62,627 bases of DNA from Flavicella sp. (GCF_029238425.1 NZ_JAQWGB010000053.1:1-62627); one strand, 5' to 3'; numbered from the stretch's first letter, positions 7,677 through 18,793 are shown. The notes: generated from the letters alone by a model not told the origin. Program-made: numbers and translations.

Positions 7677-10226
7677 TTATTCTTCTGAATTTTGGTTAAT
7701 TTCTTCACTTGAATCTTCCGTTGTATTTGGAGTTTCTGTTGATTCAGTCACTTCTGCATCCACATCAATTATTTCCTCCTCTTCTTCTTCTTCATGCATT
7801 ACTTTAGCAACTGCCGCAATAGAATCATTTCCTTTGATATTGATCAACTTCACTCCTTGCGTAGCTCTACCCATAACGCGCAGTCCACTAACGGCAAGAC
7901 GAATAGTAATACCCGATTTATTGATAATCATTAAATCATCATCATCTGTAACATTTTTAATTGCTACAACATCACCAGTCTTTTCAGATATATTCAAAGT
8001 TTTAACACCTTTACCACCTCTGTTCGTAATTCTATAATCTTCTAAACTAGAACGCTTACCATATCCTTTTTCTGAAACCACAAGGATGTTGCTTTCCATA
8101 TCATTCACTGCAACCATTCCAACAACTTCATCTTCTTCATGTCCTAGTGTTATACCTCTAACACCAGAAGCTCCACGCCCCATTGGTCTCGTTTTTTCTT
8201 CTTCAAAACGAATAGATTTCCCAGATTTCAATGCCAACATCACTTGGCTATCACCTGTAGTCAGTTTTGCTTCTAACAACTCATCACCCTCTTTAATTGT
8301 AATGGCTGCGATACCATTTGTACGTGGCCTAGAGTACTGCTCTAACAAGGTCTTTTTCACCTGACCTTTCTTGGTCGCCATAATGATATAATGACTGTTG
8401 ATATAATCCTGATCTTTTAAATCTTGAGTTACCAAAAACGCTTTTACCTTATCATCATTTTCGATGTTGATTAGATTTTGCAATGCACGCCCTTTGGCAA
8501 CTTTACCTCCTTCTGGAATTTCGTAAACACGCATCCAGAAAACTTTTCCTTTTTGAGTAAAGAACATCATGTATTGATGATTTGTCCCAACAAATAAATG
8601 CTCTAAGAAATCTTCACTTCTCGTTGAAACTCCTTTCTGTCCTCTACCTCCTCTATTTTGAGTTTTGTATTCAGACAATAATGTTCTTTTCACATACCCT
8701 GCATGAGATATAGTAACCACCACTTTAGAATCAGGAATCATATCCTCAATTCTCATATCAGCACCACCAAATTCGATTTGAGATCTTCTCTCATCACCGT
8801 ATTTGCTTCTTACTTCAATAAGCTCATCCTTAATGATCCCCATTCTTCTTGACTCATTCGCTAAAATATCTTTCAAGTCAGTAATCAAAAGCATTATTTC
8901 ATCATACTCACTTCTTAATTTATCTTGCTCCAGACCCGTTAGCTGTCTCAATCGCATTTCTACAATTGCTTTCGCCTGAATCTCGGTAAGACTAAATCTT
9001 TCAATCAATTTAGCTCTTGCTTCATCTGCATTACCAGACGCTTTTATGATAGCAATTACTTCATCAATATTATCACTTGCAATGATCAATCCTTCAAGAA
9101 TATGAGCTCTCGCTTCAGCCTTCTTCAGCTCAAATTGAGTTCTTCTCACAACTACCTCATGTCTGTGCTCTACAAAATGATGAATCATTTGCTTTAAGTT
9201 CAACATTTCAGGTCGTCCATTCACCAAAGCAATGTTATTTACACTGAATGATGTTTGAAGAGAAGTATATTTAAACAACTTGTTCATTACAATATTCGGT
9301 ATCGCATCACGTTTTAAAACATAAACGATTCTCATTCCGTTTCTATCGGATTCATCACGAATATTTGCAATCCCTTCCAATCTCTTTTCATTTACCAACT
9401 CGGCAGTTTTCTTAATCATTTCTGCCTTGTTGATCTGATAAGGAATCTCAGTAACAATGATACACTCACGTCCATTTACTTCTTCAAAAGAAGCTTTTGC
9501 ACGCATTATAATTCTTCCTCTACCTGTATGAAATGCCTCTTTGATACCTTCCGTACCGTACAACACACCTCCAGTTGGGAAGTCAGGAGCTTTAATGTGC
9601 TCCATCAATTCATCAATCTCTATATCGTTATTATCTATATAAGCAATCGTCCCTCCTACTACTTCTGTAAGGTTGTGTGGTGGCATATTTGTCGCCATCC
9701 CTACTGCAATACCAGAAGCTCCATTTACTAATAAAGTTGGGATACGTGTTGGCAACACTGTTGGTTCTTGTAAAGTATCATCAAAGTTCAACTTATGATC
9801 TACAGTATCTTTCTCAATATCAGCCAACATATCCTCTGATATTTTCTTCATCCTCACCTCTGTATAACGCATTGCTGCCGGACTATCACCATCCACAGAA
9901 CCAAAATTCCCTTGACCGTCAACCATCATGTAACGTACACTCCAATCCTGAGCCATACGAACCATTGCATCATACACAGAAGTATCACCATGGGGGTGAA
10001 ATTTTCCTAATACCTCTCCAACAATTCTTGCCGATTTCTTATAAGATCCGGTAGCCTTAATACCTAATTCATGCATCCCAAACAAAACCCTTCTATGTAC
10101 TGGTTTTAAACCATCACGTACATCTGGTAATGCTCTCGATACGATAACCGACATTGAATAATCAATGTATGCCGATTTCATTTGTTCTTCTATATTGATA
10201 GGTATCAACTTATCCCCGTCTGCCAT
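7677..10226 (-). CDS. gyrA: DNA gyrase subunit A
   Basis: The 849-residue product has the catalytic Tyr121 in MRYTEVRM, the DNA-gate region [10 protein letters not shown] and a C-terminal beta-pinwheel carrying a GyrA-box-like QNRGGRG. It ends in a long Glu/Asp-rich tail. It cuts and rejoins DNA with GyrB to introduce negative supercoils. The residue at the Ser83 position of E. coli is Thr82, which as I recall is the wild-type state in Flavobacterium, so it is not itself evidence of quinolone resistance. The frame runs on to a TTG at 10295, but that TTG coincides with the -33 promoter element; the ATG at 10226 matches the family N-terminus [11 protein letters not shown]. Confidence 0.97.
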   Translation of the reverse strand: MADGDKLIPINIEEQMKSAYIDYSMSVIVSRALPDVRDGLKPVHRRVLFGMHELGIKATGSYKKSARIVGEVLGKFHPHGDTSVYDAMVRMAQDWSVRYMMVDGQGNFGSVDGDSPAAMRYTEVRMKKISEDMLADIEKDTVDHKLNFDDTLQEPTVLPTRIPTLLVNGASGIAVGMATNMPPHNLTEVVGGTIAYIDNNDIEIDELMEHIKAPDFPTGGVLYGTEGIKEAFHTGRGRIIMRAKASFEEVNGRECIIVTEIPYQINKAEMIKKTAELVNEKRLEGIANIRDESDRNGMRIVYVLKRDAIPNIVMNKLFKYTSLQTSFSVNNIALVNGRPEMLNLKQMIHHFVEHRHEVVVRRTQFELKKAEARAHILEGLIIASDNIDEVIAIIKASGNADEARAKLIERFSLTEIQAKAIVEMRLRQLTGLEQDKLRSEYDEIMLLITDLKDILANESRRMGIIKDELIEVRSKYGDERRSQIEFGGADMRIEDMIPDSKVVVTISHAGYVKRTLLSEYKTQNRGGRGQKGVSTRSEDFLEHLFVGTNHQYMMFFTQKGKVFWMRVYEIPEGGKVAKGRALQNLINIENDDKVKAFLVTQDLKDQDYINSHYIIMATKKGQVKKTLLEQYSRPRTNGIAAITIKEGDELLEAKLTTGDSQVMLALKSGKSIRFEEEKTRPMGRGASGVRGITLGHEEDEVVGMVAVNDMESNILVVSEKGYGKRSSLEDYRITNRGGKGVKTLNISEKTGDVVAIKNVTDDDDLMIINKSGITIRLAVSGLRVMGRATQGVKLINIKGNDSIAAVAKVMHEEEEEEEIIDVDAEVTESTETPNTTEDSSEEINQNSEE

Positions 10227-10265
10227 AAAAATATATTTAGTTTTACTTAGTTTTTTTTCTGATAA

Positions 10266-10295
10266 GCAAGATACAATTTTTACACTTTTAGGCAA
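10266..10295 (-). promoter_or_regulatory. gyrA promoter
   Basis: Minus-strand TTG (10293-10295) and TATCTTGC (10266-10273) are 19 bp apart. The -7 element departs from TAnnTTTG at two bases. Confidence 0.5.
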
Positions 10296-10323
10296 GAAAT
10301 ACTAGTGCTTCATTTGAATAGAG

Positions 10324-10404
10324 TTATTAACATTTTCACCAGGTTTTCAACATCATTTATACAGCTGAAAATCAGCGTCTTTTTTTATAAAAAAATGTTA
10401 ATAA
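10324..10404. repeat. 13-bp perfect inverted repeat between gyrA and clpC
   Basis: TTATTAACATTTT (10324-10336) and AAAATGTTAATAA (10392-10404) are exact inverse copies. The 55 nt between them contain a small GCTGAAAATCAGC hairpin followed by a T run. The element lies between the divergent gyrA and clpC promoters. Confidence 0.65.
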
Positions 10405-10434
10405 TCTAATTTTTGATCAACTATAAACGAAATT

Positions 10435-10468
10435 TTGTAATTTTTTATAAAAATTTCTACTAAATTTA
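10435..10468 (+). promoter_or_regulatory. Likely clpC promoter
   Basis: TTG (10435-10437) and TAAATTTA (10461-10468) are 23 bp apart. The -7 box has A in place of the final G, so the match is imperfect. Confidence 0.45.
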
Positions 10469-10488
10469 CCTAAATCAAAACAATAACT

Positions 10489-13026
10489 ATGGACGATAAT
10501 TTCTCACAAAAAGTAAAAGATGTTATAGGATACAGCAAAGAGGAAGCATTAAGACTGAGCCATGATTTTATTGGCACAGAACATTTAGTTTTAGGCATTC
10601 TAAGAAAAGCTGAAGGGAAAGCTATTGACATATTGACAACACTGGATGTAAATCTAGATTATTTAAAGAAAAAAATTGAGGCTTTGAACCCTTCAGAGCC
10701 AAGTATCATGGAAGATACTGATAAGAAAAAACTACATTTGACTAGACAAGCTGAAAAGGCGTTGAAAACAACTTTCTTAGAAGCTAAACTATATCAAGAC
10801 ACAGCGGTAAATACTGCTCATCTTCTATTGTGTATTTTACGCAATGAAAATGACCCTACAACAAAACTGTTGAATAATTTTGAAATCAATTACAATGATG
10901 TAAAATCATTATTCAAGCAACTAGAAAGCAGCACGGATGATTTACCAGAATTACCGACTGCTGAAAGTAGTCAAGATGACGAGTTTTCGGATAGCAAACC
11001 AAATCCTTTTGACCCACAACCGGCAAAAAAAGCAAATACTAAATCTAAAACTCCGGTATTAGATAATTTTGGTAGAGACTTGACAGCTATGGCAGAAGAT
11101 CACTCCTTAGACCCAGTAGTTGGCCGTAAGGAAGAAATTGAACGCGTTTCTCAAATTTTAAGTAGAAGAAAAAAGAACAATCCAATGCTTATTGGAGAAC
11201 CAGGAGTTGGTAAATCTGCCATAGCTGAAGGACTTGCTTTAAGAATTGTTCAAAGAAAAGTTTCTAGAATCCTATTCGACAAACGTATAATTTCTCTTGA
11301 TCTTGCAAGTTTAGTTGCAGGGACAAAATACAGAGGGCAATTCGAAGAAAGAATGAAAGCCTTGATGAATGAATTGGAAAAAAACCAAGACATCATCTTG
11401 TTTATTGATGAAATTCATACTATTGTAGGTGCAGGAGGGGCTACTGGTTCCTTGGATGCCTCTAACATGTTAAAACCAGCTTTGGCTCGAGGAGAAATTC
11501 AATGTATTGGAGCTACCACTCTTGATGAATACAGACAAAACATTGAAAAAGATGGAGCCTTAGAAAGACGTTTTCAAAAAATCATTGTAGAGCCTACTTC
11601 TATAGATGAAACGGTGCAGATACTTCATAATATCAAAGAAAAATATGAAGATCATCACAATGTGCTATATACTGAAGATGCGATTGAAGCCTGCGTTAAA
11701 TTAACGAATAGATATATGACGGATAGATTTCTACCAGACAAAGCTATTGACGCTTTAGATGAAGCCGGATCTAGAATACATATTACAAACATTGTTGTAC
11801 CAGAACAAATCTTAGAACTTGAAAAAAGATTAGAAGATATTAAAGAAAGTAAAACAAACGCTGTAAACCGTCAAAAATACGAAGAAGCAGCAAAGCTAAG
11901 AGATGACGAGAAAAACATTGAGGCGGCGTTAAAATCAGCTCAAAACCAATGGGAAGAAGCGTCTAAAGAAAACAAACAAATTGTAACAGAAGATAATGTA
12001 GCCGAAGTTGTTTCGATGATGACCGGAATTCCTGTTAACAGAGTTGCTGAAGCAGAGACAAATAAACTTGGAGAATTACCAGAAAAAATCAAAGGAAAGG
12101 TAATCGGACAAGATGATGCTGTAGCAAAAGTTGTAAAGGCCATTCAAAGAAATAGAATCGGTCTAAAAGACCCTAACAAACCTATTGGTTCTTTTATCTT
12201 TTTAGGTTCTACGGGTGTTGGTAAAACTCAATTGGCTAAAATTTTAGCAAGTGAATTATTTGACTCAAGTGATTCATTGATCAGAATTGATATGAGTGAA
12301 TACATGGAGAAATTCTCTATTTCAAGATTAATTGGTGCGCCTCCAGGTTATGTTGGTTATGAAGAAGGCGGACAATTAACGGAAAAAGTAAGAAGAAAAC
12401 CTTATGCGGTAGTTTTATTAGATGAAATCGAAAAAGCGCACCCTGATGTTTTCAATATGTTACTTCAAATTTTAGATGAGGGATTTGTTACCGATAGTTT
12501 AGGTCGTAAAATCGACTTTAGAAATACCGTGATCATAATGACTTCTAATATTGGAGCACGTCAATTAAAGGACTTTGGCGGAGGAGTTGGTTTTGGAACT
12601 GCTGCAAAAGTAGAACAAGCAAATGATCATGCAAAAGGAATTATTGAAAATGCATTGAAAAAATCTTTTGCTCCTGAATTTATTAACAGAATTGACGATG
12701 TAATTATTTTCAACTCCTTAGAAAAAGCAGACATCCATAATATCATCACTATTGAATTGAAAAAACTTTTAGACAGAGTTTCTTCTCTTGGATACACACT
12801 TCAACTAAGTGATAGTGCGAAGGATTATATTGCTGAAAAAGGCTTTGATAAAAATTACGGAGCCAGACCACTAAAAAGGGCTATTCAAAAATATGTTGAA
12901 GATGCTTTGGCTGAGGAAATTGTTAATTCCAAGCTTTCTGAAGGGGATTCCATTGTAATGGATCTCGACAAAAAAAGCAACGAATTAACTGTTAAAATCA
13001 AGAAAAACAAAGAGAAAATAGAATAA
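10489..13026 (+). CDS. clpC: ClpC-type AAA+ unfoldase of the Clp protease
   Basis: The 845-residue protein has two N-terminal Clp repeats (about 1-150), a linker, AAA+ module one with Walker A GEPGVGKS (237-244), a central UVR motif (about 457-478) and AAA+ module two with Walker A GSTGVGKT (573-580). The VGF tripeptide in GGGVGFGT near residue 700 is the expected ClpP-docking loop. It unfolds substrates and feeds them to ClpP, with adaptor binding at the N-domain. The UVR motif and ClpP loop separate it from the ClpB disaggregase. It is divergent from gyrA and has a strong terminator. Confidence 0.94.
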   Translation: MDDNFSQKVKDVIGYSKEEALRLSHDFIGTEHLVLGILRKAEGKAIDILTTLDVNLDYLKKKIEALNPSEPSIMEDTDKKKLHLTRQAEKALKTTFLEAKLYQDTAVNTAHLLLCILRNENDPTTKLLNNFEINYNDVKSLFKQLESSTDDLPELPTAESSQDDEFSDSKPNPFDPQPAKKANTKSKTPVLDNFGRDLTAMAEDHSLDPVVGRKEEIERVSQILSRRKKNNPMLIGEPGVGKSAIAEGLALRIVQRKVSRILFDKRIISLDLASLVAGTKYRGQFEERMKALMNELEKNQDIILFIDEIHTIVGAGGATGSLDASNMLKPALARGEIQCIGATTLDEYRQNIEKDGALERRFQKIIVEPTSIDETVQILHNIKEKYEDHHNVLYTEDAIEACVKLTNRYMTDRFLPDKAIDALDEAGSRIHITNIVVPEQILELEKRLEDIKESKTNAVNRQKYEEAAKLRDDEKNIEAALKSAQNQWEEASKENKQIVTEDNVAEVVSMMTGIPVNRVAEAETNKLGELPEKIKGKVIGQDDAVAKVVKAIQRNRIGLKDPNKPIGSFIFLGSTGVGKTQLAKILASELFDSSDSLIRIDMSEYMEKFSISRLIGAPPGYVGYEEGGQLTEKVRRKPYAVVLLDEIEKAHPDVFNMLLQILDEGFVTDSLGRKIDFRNTVIIMTSNIGARQLKDFGGGVGFGTAAKVEQANDHAKGIIENALKKSFAPEFINRIDDVIIFNSLEKADIHNIITIELKKLLDRVSSLGYTLQLSDSAKDYIAEKGFDKNYGARPLKRAIQKYVEDALAEEIVNSKLSEGDSIVMDLDKKSNELTVKIKKNKEKIE

Positions 13027-13027
13027 C

Positions 13028-13056
13028 AAAAAAGGAGCCTTTGGGCTCCTTTTTTT
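13028..13056. terminator. Bidirectional terminator of clpC and the gltA-side gene
   Basis: AAAAAAGGAGCC (13028-13039) pairs with GGCTCCTTTTTT (13044-13055). The right end overlaps the stop codon of the convergent minus-strand gene. Confidence 0.88.
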
Positions 13057-13891
13057 ATTCAACAATTTTATTCATCATAGCTCCAAGACTATGATTTGCA
13101 AATTTTTCTATCGTCGTACAATCAATCACTTTAATTGCCCCGTACTTTTTTATTTTTTCTTTTTGGTCGTCCTTCAATACAGCAAATGCTGTTTTAGAGA
13201 CCAAGACAAACGCATCTCCATCCTTACCAACGCATTGTACCACATCATTAGCAAATGATTCAATTTGATTTTTATCTAAATAAATTATTTCCCTTCCTGA
13301 TTTTTTTAGCTGTGTCAAAACTAATTTTCTCTCTTTTTTATTCTCTATAAACGTTGAACAAACTAAAATAAAGTCTTTACAAATGGTAATAATTTTAGAT
13401 GTTTTTAAAACCTCATTTTTATTTGAAAATTCTTCATTAAATATGATTGGAGTATATTCTAATTCCTCGCAAAACTCAATAAACAGATCTAGATCACAAA
13501 CACTAGATACACTTAAATAAGCCACTTTAGCATTTCTATCCAAAACAACACTACTCAATCCTTCCAAAAAGACACCTTCCGTTTCAGCATCGGTAAAATC
13601 TATCACATCCGAAACTTCGTACCCATCTTGTTCCAATATTTCAAACACCATGTCATTTCTTTCTCTTTGACGCTCCAACAAGGACATTGGATACACCGTG
13701 GCTACTTTTCCAACGTCGAATGAAATCCAATCTCTAGAACACAAATATTGATTTCCCTTAACTACATCAGAAACCGGCATTACCAAAATCTGTAATCCAA
13801 TATGTTTTAATTTTGAAACTACTGTTTCAAATTCATCTTTCAATTCGGCAGTTGCTGTAAGTGGTGCCACCATTAAAAACTTTTCAGCCAT
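13055..13891 (-). pseudogene. Amidinotransferase-superfamily protein (CtlX-like) lacking catalytic residues, probable pseudoenzyme
   Basis: The 278-residue frame is intact. Its fold signature matches citrulline hydrolase (CtlX) relatives of the guanidino-modifying superfamily: VYPMSLLERQRER (67-79), FLEGLSSVVLDR (108-119), an FCEELEYTP segment (140-148) and a conserved C-terminal helix. As I recall the family, the catalytic His lies in a YHTN-like motif and the catalytic Cys in a C-terminal GGGSxRCM motif. Here those places read VLKTSKI (161-167) and NHSLGAMM (266-273), so both are gone, and no other His lies in the central domain. It is therefore not an obvious enzyme, yet the frame is undamaged, which suggests a retained binding or regulatory role. 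It lies downstream of gltA beyond a terminator. I typed it as pseudogene only to flag lost catalysis; the reading frame is not broken. Confidence 0.6.
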
Positions 13892-13900
13892 AAAACTATT

Positions 13901-13937
13901 TTTAACAAAAAACCCCCATAGAAAAACTATGGGGGTT
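13901..13937 (-). terminator. Intrinsic terminator of gltA
   Basis: An 11-bp stem (AACCCCCATAG against CTATGGGGGTT) with a five-base loop is followed on the minus strand by TTTTTTGTT. It separates gltA from the pseudoenzyme gene, which then needs readthrough or its own unseen promoter. Confidence 0.88.
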
Positions 13938-13955
13938 CAAATATAATTTATTTAA

Positions 13956-15242
13956 TTATCTTTTCTCAATAGGCTCGAATCCTCTTAAAACCTCTCCAGT
14001 ATACAACTGACGTGGACGTCCAATTGGTTCATGCTTCATTCTCATTTCTTTCCATTGAGCAATCCATCCTGGTAATCTACCTAATGCAAACATTACTGTA
14101 AACATTTCAACAGGAATTCCTAAAGCTCTGTAAATAATTCCTGAATAGAAATCTACATTTGGATATAAGTTACGAGATTTAAAGTACTCATCACTCAATG
14201 CAACTTTTTCCAATCCTTTTGCAATTTCCAATACTGGATCATTAATTCCAAGATCAGCTAATACTTCTTCTGCTGCTACTTGAATAATTTTTGCACGAGG
14301 ATCAAAATTCTTATAAACTCTATGTCCGAATCCCATCAAACGGAAAGGATCATTTTTATCTTTTGCTTTAGCGATATACTTGTTGTAGTCACCACCGTCA
14401 TTTTTAATATCTTCCAACATTTCAATTACAGCTTGATTTGCACCACCATGTAATGGTCCCCATAATGCAGAAATACCTGCAGAGATAGAGGCAAACAAAC
14501 CAGCATGAGAAGAACCAACAATTCTTACCGTAGAAGTAGAACAGTTTTGCTCATGATCAGCATGTAAAATCAATAACTTATCCAACGCATTTAAAACAAC
14601 AGGATTCGCTTTGAACTCACAGTTTGGCTTTGAGAACATCATTTTATACATGTTTTCAACATAGCCTAAATTCACATCACCATAATCTAATGGCAATCCT
14701 TGTTTTTTACGCAACGTCCAAGCAGCTAACACTGGAAACTTAGCTAATAATTTTACGATAGCATCGTACATATCTTCACTTGACTCGATATTAACCGACT
14801 CAGGATTAAAAGCTATCAAAGAACTTGTTAAGGCAGATACCACTCCCATTGGATGCGCTGATTTAGGAAAACCATCTAAGATTTTTTTAATATCCTCATC
14901 AACCAATGATTCAGCTAAGATATCATCATGGAATTTCTTCAACTCTACTGCTGTTGGCAATTCACCAAAAATCAACAAATATGAACTTTCTAAAAAGTTA
15001 GACTTGCTAGCCAATTCTTCAATAGAATAACCTCTATATCTTAGAATACCTTTTTCTCCATCTAAAAAAGTTACAGCACTTTCACAAGACCCTGTATTTT
15101 TATATCCTGAATCCAACGTGATAACTCCTTCAGTAGCGGCTCTCAATGATTTTATATCAATTGCTAATTCATTTTCAGTTCCTTTTAATAAAGGAAATTC
15201 GTATTCTTTACCGTTTACTTTTAGTTTCGCTGTTTCAGACAT
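13956..15242 (-). CDS. gltA: Citrate synthase
   Basis: The 428-residue length and layout fit the type II (hexameric) bacterial enzyme. Active-site segments are present: LHADHEQNCSTSTVR with its His, GFGHRVYKNFDPRAK with its His, and the Asp-containing VDFYSGIIYRALG. It condenses acetyl-CoA and oxaloacetate at the entry of the TCA cycle. A sharp TTG/23 bp/TAAATTTG promoter precedes it, and a hairpin terminator follows, so it is a single-gene unit. The neighbours eno and carA are read in the same direction but have their own signals. Confidence 0.97.
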   Translation of the reverse strand: MSETAKLKVNGKEYEFPLLKGTENELAIDIKSLRAATEGVITLDSGYKNTGSCESAVTFLDGEKGILRYRGYSIEELASKSNFLESSYLLIFGELPTAVELKKFHDDILAESLVDEDIKKILDGFPKSAHPMGVVSALTSSLIAFNPESVNIESSEDMYDAIVKLLAKFPVLAAWTLRKKQGLPLDYGDVNLGYVENMYKMMFSKPNCEFKANPVVLNALDKLLILHADHEQNCSTSTVRIVGSSHAGLFASISAGISALWGPLHGGANQAVIEMLEDIKNDGGDYNKYIAKAKDKNDPFRLMGFGHRVYKNFDPRAKIIQVAAEEVLADLGINDPVLEIAKGLEKVALSDEYFKSRNLYPNVDFYSGIIYRALGIPVEMFTVMFALGRLPGWIAQWKEMRMKHEPIGRPRQLYTGEVLRGFEPIEKR

Positions 15243-15289
15243 ATTTTAATTTTTTTTGTTGGATTTTAAGCTTCTCTTTCCAAGAGATG

Positions 15290-15323
15290 CAAATTTACAT
15301 AAAATCCCTTGTTTTTCTACCAA
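15290..15323 (-). promoter_or_regulatory. gltA promoter
   Basis: Minus-strand TAAATTTG (15290-15297) with TTG (15321-15323) 23 bp upstream. The leader is about 40 nt. Confidence 0.7.
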
Positions 15324-15435
15324 AAAAATTCGCAATAAAATCCATATATTTTTGTTAATTACTTAATATTTCAACCACGAACAGGGATAGTGTTAGTGTA
15401 AATATGTGAATTTCGCTAAATCGTAGTGAAAACAA

Positions 15436-15453
15436 TAATTGGTTTTCCAATTA
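15436..15453. repeat. Short perfect inverted repeat between gltA and eno
   Basis: TAATTGG and CCAATTA flank a TTTT loop. It lies upstream of the gltA promoter and just past the eno terminator; it could be a regulator site or a chance palindrome in AT-rich DNA. Confidence 0.4.
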
Positions 15454-15470
15454 ACACCGTGGATTTTAAA

Positions 15471-15503
15471 CAAAAAAAAGCCGTTTCGAACATGAAACGG
15501 CTT
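15471..15503 (-). terminator. Intrinsic terminator of eno
   Basis: AAGCCGTTTC (15478-15487) pairs with GAAACGGCTT (15494-15503), followed on the minus strand by a run of eight T. Confidence 0.9.
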
Positions 15504-15523
15504 ATAATATAATTATGAGATTC

Positions 15524-16825
<1,302 letters not shown>

Positions 16826-16973
16826 TTAGTTTATTCTTAATTCGTATGCAATTTACAAAAGCACTTATAAATTACTTTCTTATTTCTATTTTATTTCCTA
16901 AATCGTATTCGTTAATTCAAGCTCCAATATAACACTATCTAAGAACAGCCATATCACGATAACGTTAAGGTTT

Positions 16974-18074
16974 TTATTTCTTTAAATTTCCGATAAATTG
17001 ATCGAACAAATATGAAGAATCATGTGGTCCAGGGTTTGCTTCTGGATGATATTGTACAGAGAAACAGTTCTTATCTTTAATCGCAATTCCTGCAACTGTA
17101 TTATCATTTAAATGAATATGCGTTACTTCAACATTTTCATTTCCTTCTAAAGAAGCTCTATCAATTACGAAACCATGGTTCTGAGAAGTAATTTCTCCTT
17201 TACCAGTAATTAAGTTTTTCACAGGATGGTTGATCCCTCTATGTCCATTATGCATCTTTTTAGTTGTAACACCTTGAGAAATTCCAATCACTTGATGTCC
17301 TAAACAGATTCCAAATAACGGTAAGTTTTGGTCGATAATTTCTCCCGCAACTTTTTGAGCATTCTTTAATGGTTCTGGATCACCAGGTCCATTTGATAAA
17401 AAGTATCCATCAGGATTAAATGCTTTCAATTCTTCTAAAGAAGCTGTATTTGGAAACACTTTGATATAACAATCTCTTTTTGCTAAATTTCTTAAGATAT
17501 TTGTTTTTATCCCTAAATCAAGTGCAGAAACCTTATACGTTGCATTTTCATCCCCATAAAAATATGGTTCTTTAGTAGAAACTGTTGAAGCTAAATCCAA
17601 ACCTTCCATATTAGGAACTTCCTTCAATTGCGCTTTTAAACCTTCAATATTTTCAACATCAGTAGAAACAACAGCATTCATCGCTCCTCTATCTCTAATA
17701 TAACTAACCAATGCTCTTGTATCAACATCAGTAATAGCAAGTAAATTATGCTTCTCTAAATATTCTTCTAAAGATCCATTAGATCTATCTCTAGAATATG
17801 GAAAACTGAAATTACGACAAATCAATCCAGCGATCTTAATACCATCTGATTCAACCTCGTCATCATTCACTCCATAGTTACCAATATGCGCATTGGTTGT
17901 AACCATTAGTTGACCAGAATAAGAAGGATCCGTAAAAATCTCTTGGTATCCTGTCATACCTGTATTATAACAAACTTCCCCAAATGAAGATCCTTCGATT
18001 CCTACCGATTTACCTTCGAAAATAGTTCCGTCTTCTAATAATAAAATTGCTCTTTTTAAATTCTTGTAATTCAT
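16974..18074 (-). CDS. carA: Carbamoyl-phosphate synthase small subunit (glutaminase)
   Basis: The 366-residue protein has an N-terminal small-subunit domain and a C-terminal class I glutamine amidotransferase domain, with the nucleophile Cys in FGICLGHQ and the His-Glu pair in YHPEANPGPHDS. It hydrolyses glutamine and passes ammonia to CarB for carbamoyl phosphate, used in pyrimidine and arginine synthesis. No carB is in the window, so the two subunits are encoded apart here. It sits directly downstream of the ribosomal supercluster but behind the rplQ terminator and its own -7 element. Confidence 0.95.
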   Translation of the reverse strand: MNYKNLKRAILLLEDGTIFEGKSVGIEGSSFGEVCYNTGMTGYQEIFTDPSYSGQLMVTTNAHIGNYGVNDDEVESDGIKIAGLICRNFSFPYSRDRSNGSLEEYLEKHNLLAITDVDTRALVSYIRDRGAMNAVVSTDVENIEGLKAQLKEVPNMEGLDLASTVSTKEPYFYGDENATYKVSALDLGIKTNILRNLAKRDCYIKVFPNTASLEELKAFNPDGYFLSNGPGDPEPLKNAQKVAGEIIDQNLPLFGICLGHQVIGISQGVTTKKMHNGHRGINHPVKNLITGKGEITSQNHGFVIDRASLEGNENVEVTHIHLNDNTVAGIAIKDKNCFSVQYHPEANPGPHDSSYLFDQFIGNLKK

Positions 18075-18145
18075 ATGTATAAGATCTACGTTCGTTAAAA
18101 CTTCTGTTTCAACTCAAAAATTATAATGTACTTTTTTTCGCTGTG

Positions 18146-18153
18146 CAAAGATA
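18146..18153 (-). promoter_or_regulatory. -7 element of the carA promoter
   Basis: Minus-strand TATCTTTG, an exact TAnnTTTG match, about 70 bases before the carA ATG. No clear TTG at -33. Confidence 0.55.
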
Positions 18154-18184
18154 ATAAATGCGTATTACATTTCCTTATCGTATA

Positions 18185-18220
18185 TAAAAAAAGGATAAAC
18201 TAAAAATTAGTTTATCCTTT
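18185..18220 (-). terminator. Terminator ending the ribosomal supercluster after rplQ
   Basis: A 14-bp stem, AAAGGATAAACTAA against TTAGTTTATCCTTT, with a three-base loop and a T run on the minus strand, 25 bases past the rplQ stop. Confidence 0.9.
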
Positions 18221-18245
18221 ATATTATTGTTATTGATATAACATC

Positions 18246-18731
18246 TTATTCTTCAGAAGATTTAGTTTCTTCCGCAGCAGGGGCTTCAGCAGCCGGTGCC
18301 GCTACAGTGTCAGCTTTCTTTCTTCCTCTACGAGTAGATTTTTTCTTCTTAGCTCCATTTGGATTGTAAATTTCGTTGTAATCAACTAATTCCACCATAC
18401 ACATAGAAGCATTATCTCCTTGACGGTTTCCTAATTTGATGATACGAACATATCCACCTGGACGGTCAGCAACCTTTACTGATACTTCTTTAAACAATTC
18501 AGTAACAGCAAACTTGTTTCTTAAAACGCTAAAAACTAATCTACGGTTATGCGTAGTGTCATTTTTAGATTTTGTGATAATCGGTTCAACGAACTGACGT
18601 AAAGCTTTCGCTTTAGCTTCTGTAGTGTTAATACGCTTGTGCTCAATTAATGAACATGCCATATTAGCCAACATAGACTTTCTATGTGCAGTTTGTCTCC
18701 CTAAATGGTTGAATTTTTTTCCGTGTCTCAT
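18246..18731 (-). CDS. rplQ: 50S ribosomal protein L17
   Basis: Starts [20 protein letters not shown], the universal L17 N-terminus. At 161 residues it is longer than the roughly 127 of E. coli because of a basic then Ala/Glu-rich tail after residue 125 ([12 protein letters not shown], then acidic repeats). L17 lies near the exit tunnel of the large subunit. It is the last gene of the alpha operon, 63 bases after rpoA; that gap is filled by a long hairpin. Confidence 0.97.
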   Translation of the reverse strand: MRHGKKFNHLGRQTAHRKSMLANMACSLIEHKRINTTEAKAKALRQFVEPIITKSKNDTTHNRRLVFSVLRNKFAVTELFKEVSVKVADRPGGYVRIIKLGNRQGDNASMCMVELVDYNEIYNPNGAKKKKSTRRGRKKADTVAAPAAEAPAAEETKSSEE

Positions 18732-18746
18732 GACTTTTGTTTTTTG

Positions 18747-18793
18747 CTTTCATCTTGCTCAATCCGCCTTGTGCGGAGAGCAAATTATGAAAG
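18747..18793 (-). other. 47-nt strong stem-loop between rpoA and rplQ
   Basis: Read on the mRNA strand it begins one base after the rpoA stop. Three stacked helices are CTTTCAT/ATGAAAG (7 bp), TTGCTC/GAGCAA (6 bp) and TCCGC/GCGGA (5 bp) around a 5-nt loop, with small bulges. No T run follows, so it is not a standard terminator. An RNA processing site, an autoregulatory site for L17 or a degenerate small repeat are possible. Confidence 0.75.

Noticed and set aside
9677-10054. 125-residue plus-strand frame opposite gyrA
   Set aside because: Antisense shadow of a highly conserved gene, without promoter or recognisable motifs.
10227-10295. N-terminal extension of gyrA to a TTG
   Set aside because: The TTG is the likely -33 promoter element and the ATG at 10226 matches the family start.
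15243-15523. tRNA or small RNA gene in the gltA-eno gap
   Set aside because: Only a promoter, a short palindrome and the eno terminator are visible; no cloverleaf fits.
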